64,000 nt of DNA from Macquaria australasica (taxonomy: Eukaryota; Chordata; Actinopteri; Centrarchiformes; Percichthyidae). Below the pieces are notes generated by a model, which had not been told where the DNA came from, did not search any database, and saw only the letters and a program-made list of their open reading frames with translations. Position 1 is the stretch's first letter. Each line of letters opens with the position of its first letter. This document shows, piece after piece, positions 26,294 through 39,224 of the stretch. The stretch spans positions 310,001 to 374,000 of the forward strand of contig SEMN01000162.1 in assembly GCA_005408345.1 (NCBI GenBank). The letters run 5' to 3'. Position numbers and translations under genes: made by a program.

Positions 26294-26934
26294 TTCTGCT
26301 CGATGTCAGCTGCTCAGCCCTCACCGGTCTATTTTGGTCCAGAAGCAGGGAGGGTCTGCGGCTGGTCTTCTTTTGATTGAACCAGTGTTTAGGTGCATTA
26401 CCGCCACCCTCAGTTTCGGAATGTAGACCAGAGATCGTCAGGGATTACCAATACACACTTTTGAATAAGATCAGTATCTAAAAGCTGGGACGGCAGTCCC
26501 TCTTTAAAAGCAATATGACATTTATTCAACAAAAATGAAGTTTACCGAACTGAGGTTTAGTCTCAGGACTTTGTGTGTGTTAGCCGATGGCATATTGAGT
26601 TCATAATTCGTGGCACATTTTATCCAACAAAGCCGCTGTCAGTGGTCGCAGTTAAATTGTCAAGTCATTCAGAGACAGCGGGGGTGATGCCGGAAAACAC
26701 ACCGTTTTCTTTCAAAATAAATCAACTTCTAAAGAAAGCTTGCGACGTGTTCCATTGTGCGTTTCACAATAAGGGGTTTATTCTGAAAGCGGTGGAATCG
26801 GAAGTGTTTTGCGTATTTTTAGACGTGATGACATCATTCATAGAACCGCCCAGTCAGCTGTGCCGTTATATGTCTCTAGCTTAGCCAGCCAACAGAAATA
26901 TTTAAAAAAAAAAAGCTATTTTGGGGTTTACATT
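26294..26934. promoter_or_regulatory. Probable shared bidirectional promoter flii/desi1
   Basis: The start codons of flii (- strand, 26293) and desi1 (+ strand, 26935) are 641 bp apart and point away from each other, so both 5' UTRs and core promoters must lie here unless upstream non-coding exons exist. I see no TATA box well placed for either gene. A CRE/ATF-like TGATGACATCA occurs near 26826, and an ETS-like CCGGAA near 26690. A 103-codon open frame at 26573-26884 (+) overlaps the desi1 side, probably by chance. Confidence 0.6.
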
Positions 26935-29900
26935 ATGGATAAGAGTGCCACGCGATACAATGTACAACTGTATATTTATGATCTATCGAGAGGAATGGCT
27001 CGCAACCTCAGTCCCATCATGTTAGGTAAGTACAGATAATAAAAAAAAAATCCGATGCAGCCTGGCCTTGGCGATAAATAAGTGGTAATAACAAATACCA
27101 GGTGGAGATGCCTTCCCGGACGTGCCTTGTAAAGTCGCTTTTATGCCGTTGTTACCGTGCAGTGTACTGATCTTTGATTAAGTTATGAAGGTCTAGTTAT
27201 TTTTTAATTCATTTTATTTTGCAAATAAACTGTATTTATGTTCCTATCCTAATTAGGATGGTTCAAAGATCGTTATTGCGGGTTGACATCAAACTGCTCC
27301 ACTTGTAAGTTACAGCCCCAAGGAGCTGCTTGCACAGAAGATCATCTGCTACCAACTTCTTCTCACTACTTTTTTTTTTTTTGTTGCAGGAAAGCAACTG
27401 GACGGTATCTGGTATGAATCTTCTTTCTGCTATTTTGACAGCTGGCTTGCCTGGGACCTAAAAGTCAGACCTCCTGAGTCATGAAAACATTGCTTCTCAT
27501 ATAATGTGTGGATCCAGCAGGTGTAGGACAGTGACCCCATTTCTGTTCCCAGAGCAGATAACATAGGCATTAAAAATCCCTTCTAAAACAGAGGACATTG
27601 CTAAAAACACCTACTGGCAATGTGTTTAATTCTGTCCTCATTTTGTTGTTCATTTGTTTTTGTTTTGAATTTTGCCTAAAGTAATTTTAGAACATTTCAG
27701 AAATCATAAAGTGAAGCACAATTAGATGAGGGGAGTTGTAGGGTAGTGGATTCACCACAAAAGTAAATTGCAATGCAGTGATTTATACAAGGCTGTAGTG
27801 TAGTATTTATTCAACTGTTGCCAAAAGTCATTACTGTAATAATTTTATTTGTTTTGCTATCTGCTTTGTGGCTTTTGATTTGGTGACAAGACACTGAGTT
27901 GCAATTTTAAATGAATTATTCTAACCTGAATTTACCCCTGTGATAATTCTGTGCTTTTCTTCCAGGCACACAGCTATAGTGGCATACGGCGATGAGTTCT
28001 TCTTCGGAGGGGAGGGCATCTCCAGCTGTTCACCGGTAAGTCTGTAACAAGGGGACTGGCTCCTGGCTGTTTCAAACAAGCTCATGAAGGAAATGTAGAC
28101 CATTTACCCTAGGCTGCTGCACACACACAGAAGACGAGGGACCGTCAAACAGCCACGTTATGCCTGCAAAGTTACAGCAGAGAGACTCATTACGTTACAT
28201 TTGGTGCATTAGTGACTACTTCTGGCATCAGGACAGTGCATGTGGGTTTGACTCAAAGTAAACTACAGCGCCCATGTTCATCGTAATGAAGGAACATGTC
28301 ACACAATGCGACAGTGCGGCTCTTTGTTATGTTTTAATAGTTTTTGGACAATGGAGCTCTATGGTGCAGAGGAATAAGATATAGCAGGCTTTGGCTACAC
28401 AGAAAACACTTGTTAGCAGGATAAATGAATTGATGGTTTTGGTCTTTTCAAGAAAAATAGATCAAATCTAAAAATATAGAATTTTGCTTATCCTTATCCC
28501 CAATCACCGTCAATGGTAACTAAACAAGAACATGCAGCAAAAAGAAGTCTGAAACTTTTAAGTTAGCCTTTCTGAGATTCGTTTCTTTCTACATGATTGT
28601 GCCAAACGGCAGCTCTAGAAAGACACCCTTGCTCTGTAATTCAGAGGGATTGATGAAATTTGATGTTTGAGATAAGTGAACATGTTTCTGCTGTCAAACA
28701 CAATTCCAACTGTGCTGCATTTTTCTTCCCTTGATGTAATCTACCTTTTAGCAATTATCCACACAAATTTATCCCCCAAAAAATGTGACATGTGATTTGG
28801 GAAGCTACTTGAAGCTACTTGATTATAATGCATGATCACAGGGTGTGTTGAGATTAAAGTGATACAAATCTACCTTTGAGAATCAACTTCAGTTCATCTT
28901 CAAACATCTGAATTTTATGTGCAACAAAGCTCCTTCTCACCTCTATTGGACCAGTGAAACATCAGTGACTCTTTACACTAGCTCTCATTTAATGTAGGCG
29001 TTTTTGTTAGACGTTTTCTTTATGTCTGCTGTCAGGGCGGGACCATGCTGGGTCCTCCAGACACAGTGGTGGAGCTGGGCGAGACTGAAGTGTCTGAGGA
29101 GATCTTCATGGATTACCTCTCTTCCCTGGGAGAAAGCTCATACAGGTCGAGTAGCTATTATCCATCTCTTCTTCTCTCCTCCTTCCCTCGTACAGGAAAG
29201 GTAGCAGTCGTTTATATATTAAATATAATGTCCCAAAGCAGACACACACCTGTTAAAATGACTGTAGTAGTAATCCGTGTAATCATTAGGATTTCATACT
29301 TTTTACTGACTGGTCACAGTGCATGACAGCTGTTACTGTCTTCCATTCTTTCTCGGTTCAGAGGTGACAGGTATCGTCTGTTCGAGCACAACTGCAACAC
29401 CTTCACCAACGAGGTTGCTCAGTTCCTGACAGGCAGGTCCATCCCCGCCTACATCACCGACCTTCCATCTGAAGTCCTCTCCACGTGAGTGTGAAACTGT
29501 CAGCTGGCATCCAAACACCGTATGATGATGTGTTTGTCCTGATTAAATCTAAGCAAGACAGTGGCTCAGTGGCAGGTCTTTGACCCCGTCATACTGGCTT
29601 TACACTTAAAAGGAACAGCTAAAAAGCTCATTATGCTTCTCTATCTTCAGGTGCACTGAGATTTATAATTATGTAACTAAATCGTGTAGCGTATGGATTA
29701 TTATAACGTGAATGATGTATTCTGTGTGTCTGTTTCAATGTGCTGCCATGCAATCTTGAAGGAAGTTTCACAAATTTCAAACCTGGCAAGTAAGCCAAAA
29801 AGGAGTTTTTAACAGTGCACTAGCTGGACTTGTTCCACAATGCTTGAACTGTTGTGAAAACTCACATTGATCTCTTTTTAGCCATCACATGGCCAGTCAG

Positions 29901-31083
29901 AGGGCAGACACAAGTTGAAAAAACTATTGCTTCTGGTGGCGTTGGCTCACAGAGCATCTGATGATGTGGTGCACATTTAAAACATCCAGGAAGCAATAAT
30001 TTATTGTAGTCAAGGGTGGACTGAAATGGTTACAGTAGGATGGTGGTTGGTGGATGATTTCTTCTATACAAAGGAATATTAAAGGGGAAATATTACAGAT
30101 CTGAATAGTATCAAACAAATAATAATACTATAATAAATAATGTTATCGTTTTAACTTACATCATTAATGCATCCACAATCTGGCATTTCACTCTTTTCTC
30201 CTTAATTAACATAGGATTACACTCAGGAATCTAGCATAAAATACAATACAAATACAATACAAAACAATCTCTTAACTTTCAAAACAATACATGCCATATC
30301 AACTGGATAAGATATTAAAGGTGAAAAGTCCATATTAAACTCACATGGGTTCTCTCTTTGTTCTGCCTGGAGTGGTTTTTGAGGGAAAAGAGGGAGTCAC
30401 AGGGCTGAACGTAGTCTTGGGGGAGTGGTCTAATCAGGAGTGGCAGTCTATGCGATGATGCAGGTGGGGTGGAGACTTGTGATTTAGTTCTACTGCAAAT
30501 TCAATGTGACTTTGCTGCATTTAAGAAAACAGGCAGCACTAGTCGCTGCTGTAATAATGACGGTAATATACTGTAGCTGCTGCGATGTGTGCTCATATTC
30601 CAAACCTGCCTTGAAAAGTTTGCTTCACAATTTATTATTATCTATACAGATACACAAGTGCACGGTAGTAGACTTAAGAGTGTACGGAGTGGAGTATGGT
30701 GGGTAGATGTCACTTTAAATGAGGTGGTTTCCTCAAGTACTTTTACAGTTATCCAATAGTTACCCTAAAATTCACTGTAGAAGCCAATACAAATGATGTT
30801 TTTTGAGTGTAAAAACCTTCCATAAAAACACTTTGTTAACCCCACTGGAAAACAAAAACAGATACAGTCTGTTGATATGCAGTGACATCGGAATAGGCTT
30901 TAAATGTATGGCTTAAGCCTAAAAAATGTGCAACAATTGTGTTATGATTCAGTTTAAAATATCAAATCAAATATACCTTCTTCCATCTCCAGACCGTTCG
31001 GCCAGATACTGCGGCCCATTCTGGACTCGATCCACATCGCCCCTCCAGGAGGCAACGTCATCAACGGGGGGAGAAACATGTAA
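26935..31083 (+). CDS. desi1: Desumoylating isopeptidase 1 (PPPDE family), complete
   Basis: DESI1 is a small cytosolic/nuclear papain-fold protease of the PPPDE family. It removes SUMO from selected substrates (BZEL in mammals) and has been reported as a shuttling factor. Exons: 26935-27025, 27390-27411, 27966-28035, 29036-29145, 29362-29484, 30993-31083. They sum to 507 bp, or 168 residues, the same length as human DESI1. The predicted catalytic dyad is present: His39 in GIWHT and Cys109 in FEHNCNTF. Other family motifs are YIYDLSRGMAR, LSPIMLGKQL, GPPDTVVELG and ITDLPSEVLSTPFGQ. The start codon is chosen because it aligns with the family N-terminus (one extra residue). Exon 2 is only 22 bp. 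The gene is divergent from flii. Fish usually carry more than one desi1-like gene, so the a/b assignment is open. Confidence 0.95.
28036..29035 (+). other. desi1 intron 3 (1 kb)
   Basis: AT-rich intron with a small direct duplication of 'gaagctactt' near 28801-28820. No exon or known repeat seen. Confidence 0.6.
29485..30992 (+). other. desi1 intron 5 (1.5 kb)
   Basis: AT-rich intron with an imperfect 'caatacaaa' array at 30240-30290. No exon or element I can name. Confidence 0.55.
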
Positions 31084-31182
31084 CCCGAGAGAGCAGCAGA
31101 GTCCCCGAGTGTTCACAAGGTCACTTCCATTGTAGTCAGTCAGTGGGAAGTCTCAAACGAATCGTCTTTCTGTGTTTCTGTA

Positions 31183-31188
31183 AATAAA
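31183..31188 (+). terminator. Candidate poly(A) signal of desi1
   Basis: AATAAA 100 bp after the desi1 stop. A longer 3' UTR is possible, since further AATAAA motifs occur, for example near 33389. Confidence 0.45.
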
Positions 31189-31189
31189 T

Positions 31190-34100
31190 CACACACTAGC
31201 AGTGAAGCTGAAGGATGTTATGGAAGCTATAACTGATTGCTGACCAGTTAATCCTTAAAATCCATAATTTAGACATAATTTCCTCCTTAAAACACAGTTG
31301 GTTTATGAATACTACTTAGGGGGAAACTTGCAGCTCATGAAGTTTGAGGGTGCATCAAATTCAATGTACTGATAAGTACACTGACAAAAACTAGATGAAA
31401 TTTTGGGTTTACCAGCATAGACAGATATCAAAACAGTTACTTTCCTACACTAAAAGCTGACTTTGATGAATGTTGCCTTCTTAGAAATGTGTCTATGGAA
31501 AGTCAGATATCCAGTTAAACCTTTACAAAGTATATTTAAATTTGGGGCACTGCAGCTTCATTTAGCTTATCTTAATTTATACTTTTACTCCACAACATAG
31601 AAATATTGCACTTTTTACTCTGCTACATTTATCCAATAGCTGTAACTAAACCACATACAACATTAAAATACCTCTTGCACATTAGTGCATCCAGCTTATT
31701 TAGTACCTTAACTTTTGTACTAAGGTAGAAAATGCTCCTTTACTTTTATTTTAGCTGAAACTTGTAGTTTTTTTTTCATTTTGGTATTGCAATGCTTATT
31801 TAATAAAGATTTTAGTTCTTCAGTTTAGTTATTTAATAAGGAATTTAGTTCTTTCATTCACCACTGACATTATTACCGACATTTCAGGTGTCACACACGG
31901 TGCTGCTGACTACAATGGAACTAATCTGAGTGTTAAACAAAGTGTACACTCTTTGTAGTATATTTAATATATTCAATTCAGTGGATTCAGGTTGGTGGAA
32001 AAGCAGTGGAAAAGAAGATGGTTGCATCTTGGAGAGTCTTTTAATGTCAATCATATTTTAATTTTTGCACTCCTATGACTTGTTTAACTTTTTTTGATAT
32101 TTGGCAGCCTGTAGTTCATTTCCCATCAGTGATCCTTGTATGCCTGTAATATTTGTCTTTACTGTTTCTGTTGGATTTGACTGCTCTGTGGTCGCCTACT
32201 TGCTGTACCTTTACATTATCATTCCATTTATCACATCATTTGTGATATGACATACAGCAGGTGATTGATGCCTAACTCACACTGAGGTTATAAGATTAGA
32301 GATGATACAAAAACATGTTGAGTTTATGTCTCTATAGCAGGGCTGGGATCAGTTCATTGTAAATTCAGTTATTCCTGTGTGTATGAAGTAAACCCTGTTT
32401 GACAGATTTGTTAATGGCAGAGTTCAAGTGTATGTCATGAAGGGCAAGAAGAAAACACAAGAAACAGCTCCACAGTGCTGTAAAAAATTATTTCCCAGAC
32501 AATCCTGGTCCTTTTTTAAAGGTTTTTGAAAACAAAAACAGTTTTCTTGATCATAAATAACTAAAAAAAGTTTTTTTTTTTTTTTGTATTAAATCTGCTC
32601 TCTAATATAATTGAACGTGAACTGCACCACAGCCCTGTTATATGACATGCGTTGTGCCTCTTGGCCCGTGTTACCAGCTCCACAGGGAGACGCTGATCAC
32701 AGATATATTCTTTGAAATACACACGTTTTAGTTGCAGTGTTCTAAAAGCTGCACATCCACAGATTTTTTTTTTTTTAATTTAGAGTTGACCATATGCTGT
32801 ACTGTCAACTTAATAACAACCTGCTTGAGTCCTTAACAGCCACCAGAGTGTGTTTGATATACAATACACCTCTGTGCCTTCATTTCCCTCTGCTTGGCTA
32901 CAGTCACACTGTTGGGAGTTGGCATGGTTATCGTATAGCACAGATGGTAACTTCCTGCGCAGTCCGCATTCAAAATCTGTTAGTAGGTTTACTGTATGAA
33001 GGTCCAGAAATCTTTAAAATCTTTAAAATAGACACATGAGGTTAAAGGAGTCAGAAGTAGTAAAGAACCCCCAACTCACTTATATTCTGTATAAACTGTA
33101 GGAAACGTAAGCAGTTGAAAATATTCCAGATTAAACAATATCTGGATCCAGTAACACTCACAGCCTGTAATCAGAAGTCTGCCATCAGAAAGAACACATA
33201 GCTGTCTAATTTCAAGGCAATGCGTAGATCACGTTTTAGGGTTTATCTGACTAAGACAGTGTTACACACACGAACCGTATCGAACCTCATGAGCCTGAAC
33301 AGAGCGACGGATGAAAGAAGCACAGAAAAACAAGAAATCTCATGTGAATGATTAAACCAGCATTAACTGTCATAGTGTTCTCCTGCAATAAATACACCTG
33401 ACACACATTTTACCTTCCAAGCACTCACCGTCACTCGGCGCTCATTTCACTAGTGCGCCTGCACACAAATATTAGATGTGCAAGCATGTCAAAACTTTAC
33501 TTTTCAGAAAGTTTATCCTGACATTTGTATGACGAATGTTTGGCTACTTTTAGGTTAATTCCCCTTTAAGAGGCTGGACAGCTCAGGTGAATCTGGGTTC
33601 TGTTGCTTTGCCTTCTGCTAGCTGACATGCTAACCAGACCGCTGAAATGTATTACTGCACAAGTCACCCTTTGTTGCTCTGATATATGTCGTTGCTGGCT
33701 GCACCTGTAATGTGAAATTGCAACAGATAGTTCTGGATATTGTTCCTTATTTAAGTAATCTAACTATAGTAGGTATGTTTATGCATATTGTTTGTATGGT
33801 TTGTGTAATTGTTTTTTGTAATTCTACCTACATATAAAGCCATTGACTGCACATTTGAGAATCTCTGGTGTTATTTGTGAACATTTCAAATAGCTTCTGG
33901 CTCTTTACAAGTTTTTCAAAGTGCAACTCTGTGCACATGCATTGGTTTTTTTTCACACAGATTCCATATATGATAGAAATACAATGACAATGTTAAGGAC
34001 TACAATATGTGCACAGTTTCAGAATAATGCAAATGTGTGAGATGTTGATGTCTTGATGATTTTGATCATTTAACTGTAAAAACTGATTAACAGAGAAAAG

Positions 34101-34250
34101 AAAAAAGGGGGCAAATGGAATTTAAGTTCAGGTAGTCGCGTGCACATCCACAAAACCTCAGTGGGATAAAACAAAATCAATGAAATTGCAATACAAGGAG
34201 TCTCCGCACACTGGAATCACAGTTACCTTTAATTTTATTAGCAACGTTAC
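31190..34250. other. Intergenic sequence downstream of desi1
   Basis: About 3 kb of AT-rich DNA with homopolymer runs (for example T runs near 32575 and 32765). It may include an extended desi1 3' UTR. No coding region, RNA gene or clear repeat is visible. Confidence 0.5.
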
Positions 34251-34300
34251 AACCAACTAGAGGTCTTCCTCAGGCAAATACCCGCGGGAAGGAAGCTAAG

Positions 34301-34812
34301 GCTGTTTTCGAAACCTCCTACTATACTATCAGTACGTACTGATTTGGCCAAAATGTAGCATGTAGTATGCAGTATGCCAGAAATACCCGGATGCCGTACT
34401 GATTCGGAAAGAAATCTCAAGTATGCATGGGACCAGTCTACCTCGCCTACTGTATCCCACAAAGCAAAGCGGTGGAACGGTCACCATTGTTTTGTTTTTG
34501 TTTTTTGTTGAAATGATAGACAGCGTCAGTGGTTGACAGGGAGGAATATAAATAGTAAGTACCACTTATAATCACATTTAATCATGTGCAAGCAGAAATT
34601 GTGACAAGGCTACAGTTATTACCTTTCGCATACTATTGTTTACTTTCGCTTTTCAAAACCGGAAACCGGCTAAGCCCGGTGTAGCATACTGCTAAATTAA
34701 TGAATTTAACAGTTTCATATTGCATACTACCGATGTACGTAGTGTGTAGTATGTAGTACATACTGCATACTGCGTTCGTCTGTAGTATGTAGCAAGCGGT
34801 TTCGAAAACAGC
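34301..34812. mobile_element. Palindromic MITE with terminal inverted repeats
   Basis: The left end GCTGTTTTCGAAACC is the exact inverse of the right end GGTTTCGAAAACAGC at 34798-34812. Just inside both ends are arrays of 'tactatac'/'catactac' motifs typical of a fish DNA-transposon derivative. It is about 512 bp with no transposase, so it is non-autonomous. I could not define a clean target-site duplication. Confidence 0.8.
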
Positions 34813-35376
34813 ATAAGTGGGATGTTACAAATATTCTTTATATGCAGGTTGTTTTTCATGCCATGTGTACATGTAGATCCTAGGGGGATAATAATCCTAT
34901 AATAATATGACTTGTCTACAAGGAGGGCTTAATAGTCCTCAGATAAACCATGAGGGAACAAGGTGTTGATGGAGTAGATCCAGTAAGTCTCCTGCTTCAA
35001 GAGCTTCTTATTGTAATTACCCCCTCTAGGTGGTATATCAACTTTTTCAATGCCTAGGTATCTCAAAGTGCTAATATTGTGACCGACCAACCTGAAATGA
35101 GCGCACCACCTGTTCTAATACTACTCCTGTGCTTCCTAATGGTCTTACTGCAGTTCTTCAAGTGTCCACAAAGAGGCAGTGTTGCTCCGTCTCTAGCTAG
35201 AGATGCATCTTCAGGACAGAGGTGGATTCAGATCAGAAGGCTGCAGTTTCAAAACCCAGGACTAACCATGAAGTAAATCAAACAAATTGCTATAAAAACA
35301 CCAATGAGCAAGGCAGTCCATATGCTCCATATGAACCAGCTATGAATGACTGATGTTGTACTGAGCCTCTCCCAAT

Positions 35377-35426
<50 letters not shown>

Positions 35427-36350
35427 GAAGGAAGTGAATGCTCAGCAAAACTAGGTCCTCTCTGGGAATTGTAAAAGGTTAATAAGAAAAGGAAAAGCAC
35501 TGAAAATAAAAATGGAAAGTAATACTTTCATCTGGTTTTGATGCTGGGAAAAAAAAATTAATGAGAGATAAATGTGACTTTAAAACCAACTGTTTCTAAT
35601 GTGGACAAGTAGAAAGCAGCTAAGACTATTTTACATGTGGCATTCAGAACCTATTAAAGTCCATCATTGTTCAGTCATTTAACATTCATCACAAAAATAA
35701 ACCAGATCTCCGTACATACCGTGCTATCATTTTGTCATCTGAACTCTGTGGTATCAGTCATGATGGCAAAGAAGATATCACTCTCCAGATGGCGGATATC
35801 TCACTGTGCAGCAAAACTGTTGTGCAGACAGATGTGAAGCAGACTCGGTCCGTGGCCTTTAGATCAGCACCCCTCCTAAGAGAGAGTGGATAATAAATGC
35901 AGACAGACCTAGCCTGTCCTTGCTCCCTGCAGCTGAGTAGCTGAATCAGCTCGGCAAGTAGCACAATTATGAGGGTCCATGTGACGTTTGACAATCGTTA
36001 ACCTTCTCTCCAACTACAAGGGTATTGTCAGGCTGGCCAAAGCTGTTAGCATGGCAGTACCTCTGTGACAAAACCCAGTGAGTCACACCGACGCTCCTGC
36101 TGGGGTGACAAATCCTTACATGACACATAGGGGTGACTTGGCTTCTCTTCCTATAGGCTCTGTTCTAGCTGTGGTACAAAGTTCATGTTACTACTGATGT
36201 AAAAAAAGTTTTAATATTAGAAGTCTAAAGCCATACAGTTAATTTGTCCTTAAAAAACAAGACCAAAGTTAGACAATATACATAATATAATACAGCAGTA
36301 GAATTTGAGAATTAGTGAAGCCCAATGTAAGATGTACATGTGAGAGATTG
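34813..36350. other. Intergenic sequence with one microsatellite
   Basis: Apart from the (GT)17 at 35392-35425 I see no gene, RNA or recognisable element. Confidence 0.5.
35392..35425. repeat. (GT)17 microsatellite
   Basis: 34 bp of uninterrupted GT. Confidence 0.95.
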
Positions 36351-36359
36351 GATGCAATT

Positions 36360-36890
36360 TCAACACCTTAAACCTGCATTAATTAATTTTTTCTTTTGCC
36401 ACTTAGAGCAAGACACAAAAACAACATTGACATAATATCATCTGACAAACATCCTGCTCTTTAGCTGTTAAATGCTCCACAAAGTTTACCAGCTAGTTGC
36501 TAACTTTGTCTGTCTGTTGCTTGTTGCAGGACAGGTAGTGTAGTGGGTTTATTTAAACACAAATGACAGTTGAAGCTGATGGAAATGTCATTAGTTTTGC
36601 AGTTATTTTGTCATAAACTTAAGCAGTGGACAAATTGAATTTTGACCTAATATTGCACTAGATGAAAAGTTAAGGGTTCACCTAACAATTCCTCCTGACA
36701 TATATGGGAACATATAATGAAATGAACCAGATTAAGACCACTTAAAACCAAAAACATCAACTTCGTAATGGTGCTAGATGAAAAGTCAGGGGATCACCAA
36801 AGTCAGCAGGATTCATCTTCTGGGAACCATGAATGTCGTTATCAATCCATTGAATGTTGAGATGGCCGTACCACTAGCATGGCTAAAATA
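36360..36890. mobile_element. Two joined repeat fragments (MITE B then repeat C)
   Basis: About 36360-36560 matches the 5' part of MITE family B: CTTAAACCTGCATTAA at the terminus, then CTTTAGCTGTTAAATGCTCC and CAGCTAGTTGCTAAC. It then changes into repeat C (GATGGAAATGTCATTAG, TGCTAGATGAAAAGT, AGTCAGGGGATCACCAAAG, GGATTCATC, CCATGAATGTC). Repeat C occurs again at 49.4-49.8 kb and 54.2-54.4 kb. Confidence 0.65.
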
Positions 36891-37112
36891 TTAGTTAAAG
36901 GAGCTTTAAGTTGTCTTATAATGTGAATGAGAAAAATAGTTAACAGCCTCAGTGGCAGTGAAAACAGTGTGAGTCAGTGTCCCAGAAGTTAACCACACAA
37001 ACTAAATGGATTGTGGTACTGCAGATGAATGGAGAAGTTGATTTAACAGCAGCTCCAGTTCCATCAAGAGGTCCTGATTTGTGTCTAGATATGCTACATA
37101 ACAGTGTCCTCA

Positions 37113-37114
<2 letters not shown>

Positions 37115-37188
<74 letters not shown>
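37115..37188. repeat. (GT)37 microsatellite
   Basis: 74 bp of pure GT, the longest simple repeat in the window. Confidence 0.97.
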
Positions 37189-37189
<1 letters not shown>

Positions 37190-37269
37190 GATGTCTGTGT
37201 CTGTAGGTGTGAGAGAAAAGAGGGATGCTTTTAGCAGATAAGTGTGTTTAAAAGCTGCTTTTTTTTTTG

Positions 37270-37350
37270 TGAGCTCTCCTGAAGGTTTTGCCGGGAGACC
37301 TACATCCCCACGGCTTAATGTTTCATTTAGCACTGATATGCATAATTAAG
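37270..37350. promoter_or_regulatory. Candidate conserved non-coding patch
   Basis: A non-repetitive patch with POU/homeodomain-like motifs (TTAATG, TATGCATAATTAAGG). Only composition and motif style suggest regulation. Confidence 0.2.
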
Positions 37351-37989
37351 GGATTCATGTACCATTTTTGAAGGTTACCCTGCCACTTTGAGCATGGAAT
37401 AATTCATGTTTGCACTGCACAGTAGCAGAGTGTCAGTGTTCTTAGTTTTGGGTAACTGAAAATCTGCAATTTGTCACATGTTTCCTGCATCTGGTGTTTT
37501 GCAGGAAGACATCCCCTAATCTCATTTACAAATCTGCACGCATGAAAAATGCCCTGAAAAAGCTCCTAAATGGCACAGCCTTGATTCTTGAATGTCTTTC
37601 GACGCTCAGTCAAACCAAATTAAAGCAACAAACCAGTCAAACTCTCTCAAGCAGCTAAACCAGAATAAAATATCCACTAGTGAAGCAGATTTATGTGCAC
37701 TTTTGAGCCGAGGCAGTAGAACAAACTTGGCTGATGCTGTAATAATCTGTTAAAATATATATACTGCTCGCAATCAGAGATACTTTCATGTGTTGTCACG
37801 ACAGTTGTCTCCACATTTAATTTAAGTTCAGTCTCATAGGAGTCTGACTAAATGTTGTAAGCCACATCAGTAAGTGTGATGATTAGTCTTGTCCAGTCGT
37901 GCTTGCTCAAACATGGTTTCATCTCTGCTGTAGGTGTCAGTTTGAATGACTGTCAATTTGTCGCAGCAGCCTCTTTTAGCATGTACGAA

Positions 37990-38400
37990 AAGAGGATACC
38001 CTTCTTTGCACCCTCCCCTCCCTCTTTTCCTCGCTCCTCTTCCCTTCTCTCTATCACCCATCTCCATCCTCTTCTACCTCAGCTCATCTGTCATGTATTC
38101 ATTCCTAGTAATCTTTTTCTTCACTCTAGCCCTTTTGCAGTTTACATGCCTACCTTCTCTTTTTCTGTTCATTCATTTCTCACCTGTTTCACCCCACACC
38201 TCCTTTCTCTGCTCATCTTTTCTCCCATCACACCCTTATTCCCATCCTTTTCATCCCTCCTTCCTGATTTGTTCTTTCCAAAAATCCTTAATTACCCAGG
38301 GAGTTTTTGCTTGGCTGCACCTCCTCCGCTTTCCAGGCCTCCTCTCGTTTTTCTCCTCGCCTCCTCCTTCCGACTCTCTTGACCTTGTTCCTTAACCTCT
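37990..38400. repeat. Pyrimidine-rich tract
   Basis: About 400 bp strongly biased to C and T on the + strand, giving spurious long open frames. Similar tracts lie at 51120-51470 and 54600-54960. No coding evidence. Confidence 0.7.
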
Positions 38401-39220
38401 ATAATTTTCCATCGCCCATTTTGGTTTCTAGATGTAATGGGCTTCAACTTTGCAGCTATTACAAAGTGCTCCTTTGAGTTTTTAAGATAACTTTTTAAAA
38501 AAAGCACGAAGTAAAAGCACATAAACAGTTTCTGCACGTCTCTGGGTTTTTGTCTGCCATGTTTTATTGTTTTGTCCCACAGTCAAATGCACAGAAGCCA
38601 GATAATTCATTTCTGAGTTATGTATGGGTTGCTTCTACTCTGTTTTCCTCTCATGCAGAAACATATTACTTTCTAGTGTTAGATTAAGGCTTAAATGAGA
38701 GAACATTGTCAGCATTTGACACTAACTTGCAGAGGAAAGCAAGATAACAAGGGTGTGACATCCTTGCTTTTGTTTGCTCTATGTCTGATGCTGCATGTCT
38801 ATCCGTTCCTTCCTTTAATTCCCCCTCCAACTTGTCAGCTCCCTCCACAGGCAACCAGCTGGGGACGGGTCCAACCAGCTGTCCAGGTCACCGTTTTGGA
38901 ATCACTTGGGTCAACAGCTCCTTGTCTACGTCAAGCCAAGGCCAGGATAACTTCCATGCCCTTGCATAAATACATAGATGCATAACTATATAGAGAGACA
39001 TGTGAACTGTCCTCGAGACCTTCTGCCGCATCAGTCACCATTTGCAGCCGTTTCCTGGAACGCCCTTGGGCTGTCCCATCTGAACAATGTGCGTGTCCTG
39101 GTGAGTTCATGTGTATTTGCCTGCAAGTGTGTGTGTGTGTGTGCAAGTGACAGCTTATCTGTGCCTGTGTGCCCATACTATTTTGAACTTAAAGTGGCCT
39201 CAAATGTTGATCATCATAAG
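38400..39220. other. Unassigned intergenic sequence
   Basis: Mixed-composition DNA. Around 38820-39100 it is less AT-rich and has an acceptor-like ctccacag and a donor-like CTGGTGAGTT, but no frame between them resembles a known protein. Confidence 0.4.
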
Positions 39221-39224
39221 ATCG

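Noticed and set aside
26573..26884. 103-codon protein in the desi1 promoter
   Set aside because: No family resemblance, overlaps the expected 5' UTR/promoter; length is possible by chance.
37876..38395. Two overlapping 150-170-codon frames, Ser/Pro/Leu/Phe-rich
   Set aside because: Caused by a pyrimidine-rich tract; no domain and no splice context.
38781..39103. Coding exon between acceptor-like 38848 and donor-like 39103
   Set aside because: Stops interrupt the frame and no recognisable protein; splice-like motifs alone are too common.
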